This document shows, one piece after another, positions 1 to 8,930 of a stretch of 64,000 nucleotides of DNA. Positions within the stretch are counted from its first letter, which is position 1. Each line of letters begins with the position of its first letter. The translations under genes and the position numbers were made by a program. Where the stretch lies: assembly GCF_009674485.1 (NCBI RefSeq), contig NZ_WKJJ01000001.1, forward strand, positions 584,185-648,184, written 5' to 3'. The notes beneath the pieces are model-generated. The model did no database searches. It had not been told where the DNA came from and saw only the letters and a program-made list of their open reading frames with translations. Source of the stretch: Pseudoduganella rivuli (GTDB taxonomy: Bacteria > Pseudomonadota > Gammaproteobacteria > Burkholderiales > Burkholderiaceae_D).

Positions 1-1
1 C

Positions 2-88
2 AGCCCGGTCCTGATGTATATCGGCGTTATGATTTTCGGCGCTGTGGGGCTCGTCATCGGTGGCGCAATTATGGGCGCTGTCATCTGA
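2..88 (+). CDS. traA: TraA-like conjugative pilin, C-terminal end (5' partial)
   Basis: The reading frame is open from the window edge and ends with TGA at 86-88. The visible 28 residues are almost wholly hydrophobic and rich in Gly, Ile and Val, ending in GGAIMGAVI. That is how the second membrane segment of a small type IV secretion pilin looks, and the position just before traL is where traA sits in F-type and SXT-type operons. The N-terminus and any leader peptide lie outside the window, so the pilin call rests on hydrophobicity and synteny. Confidence 0.6.
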   Translation, partial: SPVLMYIGVMIFGAVGLVIGGAIMGAVI

Positions 89-121
89 CCTCGACTCGGA
101 TGAAAATCAGGCGGAGCCGCA

Positions 122-427
122 ATGAACATCGCAACGGACACCTACATTCCGCGACGGCTGGACGATCAATGGAAAATCGGTTTTTGGGACATGGATGTCG
201 CCATGCCGGTGCTCTTCGCGATATTCGTCGGATGGCTGGCTGGGACCCGCACTGCGTTCTGCATCTGCGTCGCCATCGGCATCACTATCAGTCGCAAGCT
301 GAGTAAAGTTAAAGCCGACAAGCATGAAGCATATGTACTGCACTGGATGTACTGGTGGTTGCCATGCACACCACTCACCGCGCTGGCCTCGACCCCGCCA
401 TCGCACTGCAGACGCATGATTGGCTAG
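122..427 (+). CDS. traL: TraL, conjugative pilus assembly membrane protein
   Basis: A 101-residue protein of the TraL family (VirB3-like), an inner-membrane component needed for pilus assembly in F-type systems. The N-terminus reads YIPRRLDDQWKIGFWDMD, typical of TraL, followed by hydrophobic stretches at about residues 27-42 and 45-58. It is the first complete gene of the tra operon, 33 bases after the pilin end and 15 bases before traE. The call rests on the N-terminal motif, the size (family about 90-105 residues) and gene order. Confidence 0.85.
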   Translation: MNIATDTYIPRRLDDQWKIGFWDMDVAMPVLFAIFVGWLAGTRTAFCICVAIGITISRKLSKVKADKHEAYVLHWMYWWLPCTPLTALASTPPSHCRRMIG

Positions 428-442
428 TAAAGAGGCTGCATC

Positions 443-1051
443 GTGGACGAGGCGCGCTATAAGGCCGATCTGAAAGACCTCCGGTCACGCAACAGGCGGC
501 AGGGATTTGCGATCGGCGGTCTGATCGCAACTTTGCTGCTAACCCTTTCCACACTCAATCAAACGATTGGGAGTGTCCGTACCGTGGTTGTCCCTCCATC
601 GATAACGAAGTCGTTTTGGGTTACCTCGGACAAGGCAAGCAACGAATACCTTGAACAGATGGGTGGATACATGGCGTGGCTCATACTCGATGTAACGCCA
701 TCGACCATCAAATGGAAAACAGACACGCTGCTGACCTACGTTGGTCCCGAAAATGCTGGCGCCATGAAGATCAAGCAGGAAGTGGAAGCGGAGCGCCTCA
801 AACGGCTCAATGGCAGCACTTACTTCTTGCTGCAGCAATTAACCCCAGACGAAACCAAGCAATCTATCGTCATGGTTGGACGTCTTCGCACCCAGATCAA
901 CGGGATGGATACATCGACTGAACAGAAGTCCTATCTGGCCGAGTTCCATGTGAAGGGCGGAAGGATGCACCTTAAGCAGTTCTTGGAGGTTCCAAATAAT
1001 GGACATGCCTCTCTTGCCATTGCAGCTGGCGACGCTGCTGCTGTACGTTAG
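443..1051 (+). CDS. traE: TraE, VirB8-like type IV secretion protein
   Basis: A 202-residue bitopic inner-membrane protein of the TraE family, the F-type counterpart of VirB8. A short cytoplasmic tail is followed by one membrane segment at about residues 25-45 (GGLIATLLLTLS) and a periplasmic domain. The start is GTG at 443, preceded by AGAGG at 431-435. The 3' end overlaps the start of traK by 53 bases, which implies coupled translation. Size and order match F/SXT operons. Confidence 0.88.
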   Translation: MDEARYKADLKDLRSRNRRQGFAIGGLIATLLLTLSTLNQTIGSVRTVVVPPSITKSFWVTSDKASNEYLEQMGGYMAWLILDVTPSTIKWKTDTLLTYVGPENAGAMKIKQEVEAERLKRLNGSTYFLLQQLTPDETKQSIVMVGRLRTQINGMDTSTEQKSYLAEFHVKGGRMHLKQFLEVPNNGHASLAIAAGDAAAVR

Positions 1052-1790
1052 CCTGCCGGCGCCGGCCGCGCAACCGCAGCGAAAAGAGGTGCGCGACGGC
1101 CTCACGGTTGAAGCCATCATTGCGCAAAGAGAAACCACGCGCATACGCATTGAAGGCGCGAAAATTTTGAACGTGGTGGGTAACGTCTACTCCAGCGCCA
1201 ATTGCGACAAGAAGGCGGCCGACGTTCCTGCGCCGGCATCTCCAGTCAATCCGGCCGGTGAATTTGTACTTTCATGCGACACCATTCGCGGCGATGTCTA
1301 TATCAGGCCAGTGGGCACAGTAAAAAAGCCGCTCAACATATTTGTGTCTTCGGATGCAGGCACCTACACGCTCATTTTGCGCACTGCGGATATCCCTGCC
1401 GAGACGATCACATTGGTGGACCCGCAGGCCAGGCTTTCATCCAGCAGAACGTCCGGAAATAAGGGAACGTCTACAAGCCACATCCGCGCACTGAAGAACA
1501 TGCTGGCGGCTATGGCGACAGAACGGACGCCAGACGATATACGGGTCGAAGAGGTCTATATCCCATTACAACTCTGGCGCGAAGCCAGCCTGGTTCAAAC
1601 ACGCCGTTACGAACGTGATGGCCTGACCGGGGAACGGTACACGTTGACCAATACCAGCGACCAGGTCTTAACAGTGGCGGAACAGGAATTCGACCGTGCA
1701 AACGCAGAGGTATTAGCCGTTGCCATCGAAAACATGAACCTGCAGCCAGGTGCAACTACCCAAGTGTACGTCATTCGACGGGGAGAATAA
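999..1790 (+). CDS. traK: TraK, secretin-like outer-membrane core protein
   Basis: A 263-residue exported protein of the TraK family, the VirB9-like part of the F-type outer-membrane core complex formed with TraB and TraV. The first 24 residues form a signal peptide (MDMPLLPLQLATLLLYVSL, then APAAQ). The C-terminal half carries the beta-rich region ending in a VYVIRRGE-like strand. The chosen ATG lies inside traE, and moving it downstream would remove the signal peptide. Only 3 bases separate its stop from traB. Confidence 0.88.
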   Translation: MDMPLLPLQLATLLLYVSLPAPAAQPQRKEVRDGLTVEAIIAQRETTRIRIEGAKILNVVGNVYSSANCDKKAADVPAPASPVNPAGEFVLSCDTIRGDVYIRPVGTVKKPLNIFVSSDAGTYTLILRTADIPAETITLVDPQARLSSSRTSGNKGTSTSHIRALKNMLAAMATERTPDDIRVEEVYIPLQLWREASLVQTRRYERDGLTGERYTLTNTSDQVLTVAEQEFDRANAEVLAVAIENMNLQPGATTQVYVIRRGE

Positions 1791-1793
1791 GCC

Positions 1794-3155
1794 ATGGCCT
1801 TCGCCGATAAACTGAAGAGCAAGTTCTCAAAGCTGCCGCCCCGGCAGCAGCAGCTCGTTACTGCCGCCACGCTGCTGGGCGGCGGCGTGATCACATTGTG
1901 GCTGGTCCTATCAATGGGAAGTACGCCAACGGTCAGGCCCCACTCCGTAACGCAAGCCCAAGCTTCGCCCACCAATTTGGGAATACAAGCGCCCGGGCAA
2001 ATAAATCCGCAGGACAGCTGGATTGGCAGTGCTGGCCGCGACTTGGCTGGACTCAAAGCCAATCAGGAGGCGCAGTCGCGCGATTCCACCGAACTGCGCG
2101 CCAGAGAAGACGCGATGATGAAACGGCTGGCCGAACTGGAGCAGCGCCAAGCGGCTCCCGAAAGCAGCATACCCACACAAGCCGCCTCTCCGGCACCGGC
2201 AACAAAAGCACCGCTGCAATATCCACCGGGTAGCCCATTGCCCACCCAGGCGGTCCCTTATGGAAATCCTGCGCAGCCCGCCGCCCCGGCAACGGACCCA
2301 CCGCGTGTCGCACCGCAATTGGATTCTCCGCCCGTCATTATTCGCCTTGGCGACTCGCCTGCCACCGCTGCGCCCAGCGCGGGTCCGGCAATGTCGCAAC
2401 CATCTGGCGCGGCCGACAAGAACGCGGAAGGTGGGGCACGGGATCTCGGTTCATACCTGCCTGTAGGCTTTATTCCCGGCATTCTGCTAGGCGGCCTCGA
2501 TGCACCGACAGGAGGTCAGGCACAAAGTAATCCGCAGCCGATCATGATCCGATTAACGGACAATGCAATCCTGCCCAACCAGTTCCGTTCAGAGGTAAAG
2601 GACTGCTTTGTAGTCGCATCCGGATATGGCGACGTGAGTTCGGAACGGGCCTATGCCAGGACCGATCGCCTTTCATGTGTACGCATTGACGGTAATAACG
2701 GCTCAGCCATCGAAATCCCGATTCAAGGAAATATCTATGGCGAGGATGGCAAACTGGGGATACGGGGCAGACTGGTCACCAAGCAGGGACAAATCCTTGC
2801 CAACGCATTGAGGGCTGCGATAGTCGGCGGCATCGGTCAGGGATTTTCACAGGGCGGAACGACCTTCACCAGTTCTCCGTTTGGCACGCTGACCACCACC
2901 ACAGGCAGCACTTCGGAACAAATGCGCCGCGGCGTCGCGGGAGGGTTTGGGCGTGCCCTCGACAATCTGGCCAATTACTACATCAAGCTCGCAGAACAAA
3001 CCTTCCCTGTGATAGAGGTTGACGCCGGCCGCAGGATCGAGGTCGCCCTGACAAAAGGTGTCGCTCTCCCGCCGATGGCAAGCGTTCCAAACCCGGATGG
3101 AAATGAGACTATCGGCGCAAAGAACTATCACGGGAACCCAAATGAAATCGATTAA
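1794..3155 (+). CDS. traB: TraB, VirB10-like core complex protein
   Basis: A 453-residue inner-membrane-anchored protein spanning the periplasm, F-type equivalent of VirB10. A membrane segment (about residues 22-40, LVTAATLLGGGVITLWLVL) is followed by a coiled-coil-like stretch (about 90-115) and a long Pro/Ala-rich linker to about residue 200. The conserved TraB/TrbI domain comes last (GNIYGEDGKLGIRGRLV and the glycine-rich IVGGIGQGFSQGG). Its end overlaps the start of the dsbC-like gene by 14 bases. Confidence 0.92.
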   Translation: MAFADKLKSKFSKLPPRQQQLVTAATLLGGGVITLWLVLSMGSTPTVRPHSVTQAQASPTNLGIQAPGQINPQDSWIGSAGRDLAGLKANQEAQSRDSTELRAREDAMMKRLAELEQRQAAPESSIPTQAASPAPATKAPLQYPPGSPLPTQAVPYGNPAQPAAPATDPPRVAPQLDSPPVIIRLGDSPATAAPSAGPAMSQPSGAADKNAEGGARDLGSYLPVGFIPGILLGGLDAPTGGQAQSNPQPIMIRLTDNAILPNQFRSEVKDCFVVASGYGDVSSERAYARTDRLSCVRIDGNNGSAIEIPIQGNIYGEDGKLGIRGRLVTKQGQILANALRAAIVGGIGQGFSQGGTTFTSSPFGTLTTTTGSTSEQMRRGVAGGFGRALDNLANYYIKLAEQTFPVIEVDAGRRIEVALTKGVALPPMASVPNPDGNETIGAKNYHGNPNEID

Positions 3156-3906
3156 GCCCGCCCTGATGCTCACTAGCGTCCTGCTGGCATCGGCTGCATA
3201 CTCGGCACCCGATGACGCCGCGCTGCGCCGGAAATTGAACAAGGCCTATCCTGGCACACAGTTCACAGAAATCCGGCGCTCTCCGATTCCTGGCCTCTAC
3301 GAGGTATGGATGGGGCAGAATCTTGCCTTCGTATCTCCCGCCCAACCACGGTATCTGCTGTTCGGCCGAATTTTTGACACGCAAAACCGGCGGGAACTGT
3401 CTCACCGCAGCATACCTGCGGCCTCCATTCCTCCGCAGGAAACCGGCAACGGGCCACTCGCAATCGATCCTGCCATGCTGCCCCTGGACGATGCGCTAGT
3501 GATTACCAATGGGACTGGACTGCGAAAGCTGTTCGTCTTCAGCGATCCACGCTGTCCATATTGCCGCCAACTGGACCAAGAGCTGGCTGAAGTGCCAGAC
3601 GTCACCATTTACCACTTCATCGTGCCGTTCCAGGACCGTGAACTTGCGGCAGCAATCTGGTGTTCATCGGCGCCAGTGCATGCCTGGCGCAACGCGCTGA
3701 AAGATCCGAGCTACGTGCCGGTGCGAACGCCGGCATGTCAAGACCCGCTAGAGCGCAACTTGGCGTTGGCGCGACGGTTCAAGATTTATGGAACGCCGAC
3801 CTTGATTTTCCCCAATGGCAAGCGAGTCGACGGGCTGATTGAGGCGAAGGAAATATTGGTGCAGCTTGCTGCGTCCGCCCCCATCGCCTCGTCAAAGGAG
3901 CATTAG
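3142..3906 (+). CDS. dsbC: DsbC-family periplasmic thiol:disulfide isomerase of the tra operon
   Basis: A 254-residue exported thioredoxin-fold protein. It begins with a signal peptide ending near AAYSA and carries a CPYC active site at residues 138-141 (SDPRCPYCRQLD). A typical cis-Pro segment follows (KIYGTPTLIFPNG). Such enzymes in F/SXT operons (DsbC, TrbB) help fold cysteine-rich components such as TraU, TraN and TraH. The frame is open further upstream to 3058, but ATG 3142 directly precedes the signal peptide and is preferred. Confidence 0.88.
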   Translation: MKSIKPALMLTSVLLASAAYSAPDDAALRRKLNKAYPGTQFTEIRRSPIPGLYEVWMGQNLAFVSPAQPRYLLFGRIFDTQNRRELSHRSIPAASIPPQETGNGPLAIDPAMLPLDDALVITNGTGLRKLFVFSDPRCPYCRQLDQELAEVPDVTIYHFIVPFQDRELAAAIWCSSAPVHAWRNALKDPSYVPVRTPACQDPLERNLALARRFKIYGTPTLIFPNGKRVDGLIEAKEILVQLAASAPIASSKEH

Positions 3907-3909
3907 GCC

Positions 3910-4518
3910 ATGAATAACAAGTCCACCAGGAGAATGTTCGCCTTAATGAGCGGGCCGGTATGGTTACTCAGCATCGTCGGCTGCAGCAACATCTCTGGTA
4001 TTGGCGGCACGGCAGAATTCGCCTGCAAGGCGCCACCTGGCGTCCAGTGCGACTCATTGACCGGCACATATTACAACTCGCTACATCACAATCTTCCCTC
4101 CCAGCGCGGTGCTGACAAAGCCCCGAATGGGAAAACTGCATCCCCACCTGACCGGGCGGGGGCTATTACTACTCAACCGCGAATATCACCGCCCAACACT
4201 GGCTTTGAACCCGTGTCGATCCGGTCTCAGGGGCGCCTGCTTCGCATGTGGGTGAAGGCGTGGGAAGACAGCGACCACGACCTGATAGATCAGTCGTTCG
4301 TTTATATCCAGGTCGACAAAGGTCGGTGGCTGGTGGAGCACGCCCAGCAAGCAACCCGCGCGGCCTACGCAAACATTAAGCCGCCAATTTCTGGTTCACA
4401 GTCCGGCAGCATTAGTTTACCGGCGCCGCAAGCTGCTTCCGAATTTTCAACACGTCCGTCTATCTTGCCGAAAGTAGTACAGGAAGAGGACTTACAGCCG
4501 TCTCACGGCGATCGTTAG
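3910..4518 (+). CDS. traV: TraV, outer-membrane lipoprotein of the secretion core
   Basis: A 202-residue lipoprotein, the VirB7-like member of the F-type core complex. The N-terminus has a signal peptide with lipobox SIVGC at residues 21-25, which would leave a lipidated Cys. A second cysteine region typical of TraV follows (FACKAPPGVQCDSLTGTY). It starts 3 bases after the dsbC-like stop and ends 17 bases before traC. The C-terminal 80 residues are low in conservation. Confidence 0.88.
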   Translation: MNNKSTRRMFALMSGPVWLLSIVGCSNISGIGGTAEFACKAPPGVQCDSLTGTYYNSLHHNLPSQRGADKAPNGKTASPPDRAGAITTQPRISPPNTGFEPVSIRSQGRLLRMWVKAWEDSDHDLIDQSFVYIQVDKGRWLVEHAQQATRAAYANIKPPISGSQSGSISLPAPQAASEFSTRPSILPKVVQEEDLQPSHGDR

Positions 4519-4535
4519 CGGAATGTGGAGGCGAC

Positions 4536-7103
4536 ATGTTCGGCTTTCTACAGCAACTCGATAGTTTCAGCGGTCTTTCTGCGAAGGTCTGTGATCTCGT
4601 CGGGATTGAGCGAAACGAAGAATCCCCAGCCGACCAGTTCGCCTCATGGCTTCCGTATCTATCCTATATGGACGTGGAGCGGCTGTTCCGCTTGCAGGAT
4701 AACCGCCTCGGATTCGCGCTGGAGGTCATGCCGCAATCCGGGGCGGACGAAGCAATGGTGGAAGTACTTGCCAGCCTGTACGTGAATTGCCCTCCCAGCA
4801 CGGGCATCCAGATCCAGCTTTTTGGTTCGCCGCATGTTTATCGGCAGCTCAAGGAATATGCGAATCTGCGGGCGGAAGATGCCGACCAATACGAAAATTC
4901 GCTCAGGCTTGGACGACCGGTTCGCAACGAAGGGCTCTATAGAAAGCTGGCGCGGCAACGTGTAGGTTACCTTCATCGAGGCGCACACAATTCGCTCACC
5001 CCCGGGTTCCATCTAGCGGTGCGGGACTTCCGGCTGATGCTAAGTATCAGCATCGACGGCAATCCGGATGATCATGCTCGCTGCCAGGAAGTCCTAGCAC
5101 TACGGCAATCCGTCATCTCCACACTGAACGCCGCCTCACTACCAAATAAGGTCTGCAATGCAGACGACCTGATTAACTGGTGTGCCCCGTTTGCTAATCC
5201 TGATCGAATGTCACAGACCGACACTGCCACGATGAAGTACGACAAAGGGCGCGAGGTGCGGGACCAGATCGTCGACTTCGATACGATTCAAGACGCAGAA
5301 CCTGCATGCCTTCTGCTGTCCAAGCCGGGAGAAACAGACGTTCTCGAAGCGCGATTCTTTTCCGTTAAGTCGTATCCCGAAGACTACCGGCTTTGGCAAA
5401 TGGGCGCGTTGATAGGGGACCTGATGCAACCTGCCCTCCAATATAAGGCGCCGTTCCTCATCAGCCTGGGGGTCTTTATTCTTGATCCAGAAACAACGAA
5501 GACCGTCATCGATGCCAACCATGTCCGCGCCACACAAAACGCGAAAAGCAAAATGGCCGAAGTGATGCCGGATGTGGAACGCAAAAAGAGAGACTGGAAA
5601 GCTGCCGCGGATGCCAGCGACAAAGGCGGCATGTTGGTTTCGCTGTATCACAGAGTAGCAGTCTTCACCAAACCATCGGAGGCTGCTTCGGCCTGCGAAG
5701 CAGTGAAGGCAATTTGGCGGGCCAATGGCTTCACGCTGAACGCCGACGTGTTCATGCACCGGCAGTCCCTGATCTCCTGCCTTCCCATGACGCTATCCCG
5801 GAGTTTTCATTCCGACCTGAAGAAGATGAAGCGCGTCACCCGCAAGTCCATTGCAAACGCTATTCATATGGGACCGCTGATCGCCGAGTGGCGTGGCACG
5901 GCAACACCCACCCTGCTCTTCCTGGGGCGGCGCGGGCAACTGACGACGATCGACTTATTCGACAACGAACTGGGAAATCCCAATTTTGCCCTAGCCGGCA
6001 CGACCGGTTCTGGCAAGTCCACCCTACTCCAGGAAATTGCTTGGTCGTACCGAGCATCGATGGCGCAGGTATGGATGCTCGACATGGGGCGTTCGTTCGA
6101 AAAGCTATGCACCAAGGCGAAGGGAACACATATCGATTTCGAACCTAGTTCGAAGATCATTATCAACCCCTTCACCAAAGTCATCGACCTGAACGAAGAC
6201 ATGGACATGCTGGTAGCAGCCACTGCAAAAATGTGCTCCCGGCAGCATACGCTGGAAGAAGTGCAGTACAAAGCGATCTCAAAAATGATCGCGATACTTT
6301 GGAATAAATATGGCCAGGACATGACGATCACGGCACTGCAGCGAGCGTTTGTTACCGGCTCCATTCCGGACTTGGAGTTGAAGAACGACCAGCGTATCCG
6401 CGACCTCGCCATCATGCTCAGTCCCTTCGCCAAAGGCGGCCAATACGAACGTTTTTTTGAAGGAAAAAACAATATCGACCTCACCAATCAGCTGGTCGTT
6501 ATCGAGAGCGAACATCTGAAACGCAAGGTGGACTTGCAGGTGGTGGTGAACATCCTTTTGCTCTATCAAATCACGGGCCAGATGTATCTCACCCGCAATA
6601 CGAGAAAACTCCTGATTGTAGATGAAATCAAGCAGCAACTGGCCGATACAGGGCGGGACGATCCGACATTGGCGCTGGTTCTGGAGGAAGCATCACGGCG
6701 GGCACGCAAATATGGTGGTGCGCTAGGTACAGCGACACAGGACGGCGATGACTACTATGGGTCAGTCCAGATGCAAGCGGCATTCAACTGCTCCGACTGG
6801 CTCTTCCTGTTGAGGCAAAAGCAGGAATCCATCGAGTCGTTGGCATCCAAGAAAAAACTGTGCATCGACGAGACGAAGAAGCACTTGCTGGCGTCCTTGC
6901 GCAAGGAAGATGGGGCATATGCCGAAATGTATATCTCGTCACCAATTGGCGAGGGTGTGGTGCGGCTGGTGCTGGACCCAGCAACACATCTGCTGTTCTC
7001 GAACAGGCTGGAGGATAACAAGCCTCTCGACGAATTACGAGCACGTGGCCTGAGCATTGATGAGGCGATCAGCACACTCCTGACACAACGGGGGGTGTCA
7101 TGA
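4536..7103 (+). CDS. traC: TraC, VirB4-type ATPase of the conjugative apparatus
   Basis: An 855-residue ATPase that powers pilus assembly in F-type systems. Walker A GTTGSGKST is at about residues 488-496. The Walker B region follows (RKLLIVDEIKQQL, about 690), and a VirB4-like QDGDDYY segment comes downstream. Length and domain order fit TraC (about 800-880 residues). A Shine-Dalgarno-like GGAGGCGAC precedes the ATG. The last four bases (ATGA, 7100-7103) are shared with the trbI-like gene, so the two are translationally coupled. Confidence 0.95.
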   Translation: MFGFLQQLDSFSGLSAKVCDLVGIERNEESPADQFASWLPYLSYMDVERLFRLQDNRLGFALEVMPQSGADEAMVEVLASLYVNCPPSTGIQIQLFGSPHVYRQLKEYANLRAEDADQYENSLRLGRPVRNEGLYRKLARQRVGYLHRGAHNSLTPGFHLAVRDFRLMLSISIDGNPDDHARCQEVLALRQSVISTLNAASLPNKVCNADDLINWCAPFANPDRMSQTDTATMKYDKGREVRDQIVDFDTIQDAEPACLLLSKPGETDVLEARFFSVKSYPEDYRLWQMGALIGDLMQPALQYKAPFLISLGVFILDPETTKTVIDANHVRATQNAKSKMAEVMPDVERKKRDWKAAADASDKGGMLVSLYHRVAVFTKPSEAASACEAVKAIWRANGFTLNADVFMHRQSLISCLPMTLSRSFHSDLKKMKRVTRKSIANAIHMGPLIAEWRGTATPTLLFLGRRGQLTTIDLFDNELGNPNFALAGTTGSGKSTLLQEIAWSYRASMAQVWMLDMGRSFEKLCTKAKGTHIDFEPSSKIIINPFTKVIDLNEDMDMLVAATAKMCSRQHTLEEVQYKAISKMIAILWNKYGQDMTITALQRAFVTGSIPDLELKNDQRIRDLAIMLSPFAKGGQYERFFEGKNNIDLTNQLVVIESEHLKRKVDLQVVVNILLLYQITGQMYLTRNTRKLLIVDEIKQQLADTGRDDPTLALVLEEASRRARKYGGALGTATQDGDDYYGSVQMQAAFNCSDWLFLLRQKQESIESLASKKKLCIDETKKHLLASLRKEDGAYAEMYISSPIGEGVVRLVLDPATHLLFSNRLEDNKPLDELRARGLSIDEAISTLLTQRGVS

Positions 7104-7447
7104 AGGTCTATATGGTTCACCTGCTGTTGCAGGCATTCTTGACCTTGGTTTTCCTGTCAGCGTATGACCGGTTCATCATCCGCCCCACCCGTGTCATCGG
7201 CATAGTCGATACCAGTGCGGTGTTCCGCATCAAGGAAGCCCAATTGATCAAGCAGCTCCACGGCAGCGAGCAAGAACAAGCGAAGGCAAGTGCAGAGGCG
7301 AAAGCTTTTGCCTCTGCGTTTTCCACAGCCCTTGAGGCGCTACCCGATCAGTGTGGGTGCCCGGTCATCGACCGCACGGTCGTCATCGGCAGTACCCCCT
7401 ACATGGTTGACCTCACGCCTGCATTAAAAAGGAGACTGGGATTATGA
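7100..7447 (+). CDS. trbI: TrbI-like type-F conjugation protein
   Basis: A 115-residue bitopic protein with one membrane segment near the N-terminus (residues 4-22). It continues with RPTRVIGIVDTSAVFRIKE, resembling the conserved strand of the F-type TrbI family, which affects pilus extension and retraction. An alanine- and glutamate-rich helix covers about residues 55-75. It overlaps traC and the next gene by four bases each (ATGA). The call rests on the IGxVD motif, the size and the position between traC and traW. Confidence 0.75.
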   Translation: MKVYMVHLLLQAFLTLVFLSAYDRFIIRPTRVIGIVDTSAVFRIKEAQLIKQLHGSEQEQAKASAEAKAFASAFSTALEALPDQCGCPVIDRTVVIGSTPYMVDLTPALKRRLGL

Positions 7448-7965
7448 TCCGCGATTTCATTACGCACGCGGCCCACCGGTGGTATGTCTACCTGCCCCTT
7501 ACCGCTATCTGGATTTTTGCTCTGGTACGCCTGCTGGCCGATCCGGTTCCTCACTTGCCGGTGCTGTTCAATGTCAGCCCAAGCTTACCGTTCTGGATCG
7601 TAAGGATCGACTACCATCCGACCACGTTGCGGCGCGGAGACTACATTGTTTATCGATTCGAAGGCAATGCCTGCCGCTATTTTCCGGGCTTATGGCATCA
7701 ACCGTTCCTCAAGCGAATTGCCGGCCTGGAAGGCGACCATGTCACGGTGTCCGGGCGCCAGGTATTTGTTAATGGCGCCTTATTGGGATACGCCAAGCCT
7801 TATGCGGTGACAAAACTGCCGCTGGCCCCCATCGCGCCGTCGGTAATTCCTGCCGACCACTTTTACGTCGCGGGGACAAGTCCAGACAGTTTCGATTCCC
7901 GATATGCACTGAGCGGCTTGGTCGCCAAGAGCCAGATTGTCGGCCTCGCTACGCCTGTTTATTGA
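7444..7965 (+). CDS. trhF: TrhF/TraF-type S26 signal peptidase of the conjugation system
   Basis: A 173-residue membrane-anchored serine peptidase of family S26, related to the TraF pilin-maturation peptidase of RP4 and TrhF of SXT/R391-type operons. One membrane helix lies at residues 15-32. The SxP motif follows at residues 47-49 (NVSPSLPFW), with Ser47 the likely nucleophile. Lys90 in FLKRIAG is the likely general base. The GDHV and GTSPDSFDSRY boxes of the family are also visible. It is coupled to the trbI-like gene by ATGA. Confidence 0.88.
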   Translation: MIRDFITHAAHRWYVYLPLTAIWIFALVRLLADPVPHLPVLFNVSPSLPFWIVRIDYHPTTLRRGDYIVYRFEGNACRYFPGLWHQPFLKRIAGLEGDHVTVSGRQVFVNGALLGYAKPYAVTKLPLAPIAPSVIPADHFYVAGTSPDSFDSRYALSGLVAKSQIVGLATPVY

Positions 7966-7974
7966 GAGGCTGCC

Positions 7975-8301
7975 ATGAAATACCTGATTCAACTTGTAAT
8001 GTTCCTCGGTTCTTTAGGCGCCAATGCCCAAGAAAATAGGATCGCAGATTCTGTAACGATGGAGCAGTACCTGACGCTGCTCCAGCAGATCGCACCAGCT
8101 GCGCGCGAGGGTGCGAACGCCTATATCGCAGCCTACCGGAGTGCATGCGGTCGAAGCCTGACAGTGCTGCAACTGCGTAGAGCTGTCGCCGACGGAGCAG
8201 GTGACCCTGCACTGATGAAAATGATCCACGCGGCCGAGAAGCACGACACGTCCACGATTCGGCGCCTGGCTGCGGATATCCGGTGTGTACAGGAGAAATA
8301 G
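7975..8301 (+). CDS. Uncharacterised secreted protein of the tra operon
   Basis: A 108-residue protein with a signal peptide (residues 1-18, ending ANAQ) and a helical remainder with only two cysteines (SACGRS and IRCVQ), which could form one disulfide. I do not recognise the family. It sits 9 bases after trhF and 2 bases before traW, inside a tightly packed operon. It is therefore probably co-expressed and exported with the pilus components. AGAGGCT precedes the ATG. Confidence 0.7.
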   Translation: MKYLIQLVMFLGSLGANAQENRIADSVTMEQYLTLLQQIAPAAREGANAYIAAYRSACGRSLTVLQLRRAVADGAGDPALMKMIHAAEKHDTSTIRRLAADIRCVQEK

Positions 8302-8303
8302 CC

Positions 8304-8930
8304 ATGCATGCCATGCCTATTCCTTTATGCATCCTGCTGTTGCTTAGCGGCTCCGCAGTTGCAGAAGACCTGGGGGCGCTGGGTAAAACATACCCAGTAA
8401 CCGAACCGGACTTCCTAAAAATGATTGAGCAGCGGCTCAAAGAAAAACAATCGACCGGCGAACTTCAACGGCTACAGGAGGATGCCGTGCGACGCGGGCG
8501 CGATGTGGCGCTGCATCCCGCACCTGTGGCGAATGTCGTACCGTGCACCAGCGCGCGCACCCGCTATCTCGATCCCAGCGTTGTGTTGAGCCGAAACATA
8601 TTGGATGCTCAGGGGCGGCTATTGTTTACCGCCGGAAGCCGTTTTAACCCGTTGTCTGTCACGGAGATGCATAAGAAACTGCTGTTTTTCGACGCCCGGG
8701 ACAAGCGGCAAGTCGATAAAGCCTTGCTATTACTGCGCGATGCGGCGGACACGATCAAGCCGATCCTGACCGGTGGGTCGTATCTCGATCTGAGCAGGGC
8801 CTGGCGCCGTCAGGTCTACTTCGACCAGCAAGGCCTGCTGATCAAGCGCTTCGGAATCCAGCAGGTACCCGCCGTCGTCTACCAGGAAGGGATGCGGCTG
8901 CGGATCGATGAACTGGAGCTGCGGCAATGA
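8304..8930 (+). CDS. traW: TraW, periplasmic pilus assembly protein
   Basis: A 208-residue exported protein of the TraW family, required for F-pilus assembly together with TraU and TrbC. The start is ATG 8304, with AGGAG at 8291-8295; an upstream frame extension to 8283 lacks a ribosome site. The signal peptide ends near AVAED. The family signature GKTYPVTEPDFLKMIEQRL follows at once, and TARTRYLDPSVVLSRNILD-type sequence is also present. The stop overlaps traU by four bases. Confidence 0.9.
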   Translation: MHAMPIPLCILLLLSGSAVAEDLGALGKTYPVTEPDFLKMIEQRLKEKQSTGELQRLQEDAVRRGRDVALHPAPVANVVPCTSARTRYLDPSVVLSRNILDAQGRLLFTAGSRFNPLSVTEMHKKLLFFDARDKRQVDKALLLLRDAADTIKPILTGGSYLDLSRAWRRQVYFDQQGLLIKRFGIQQVPAVVYQEGMRLRIDELELRQ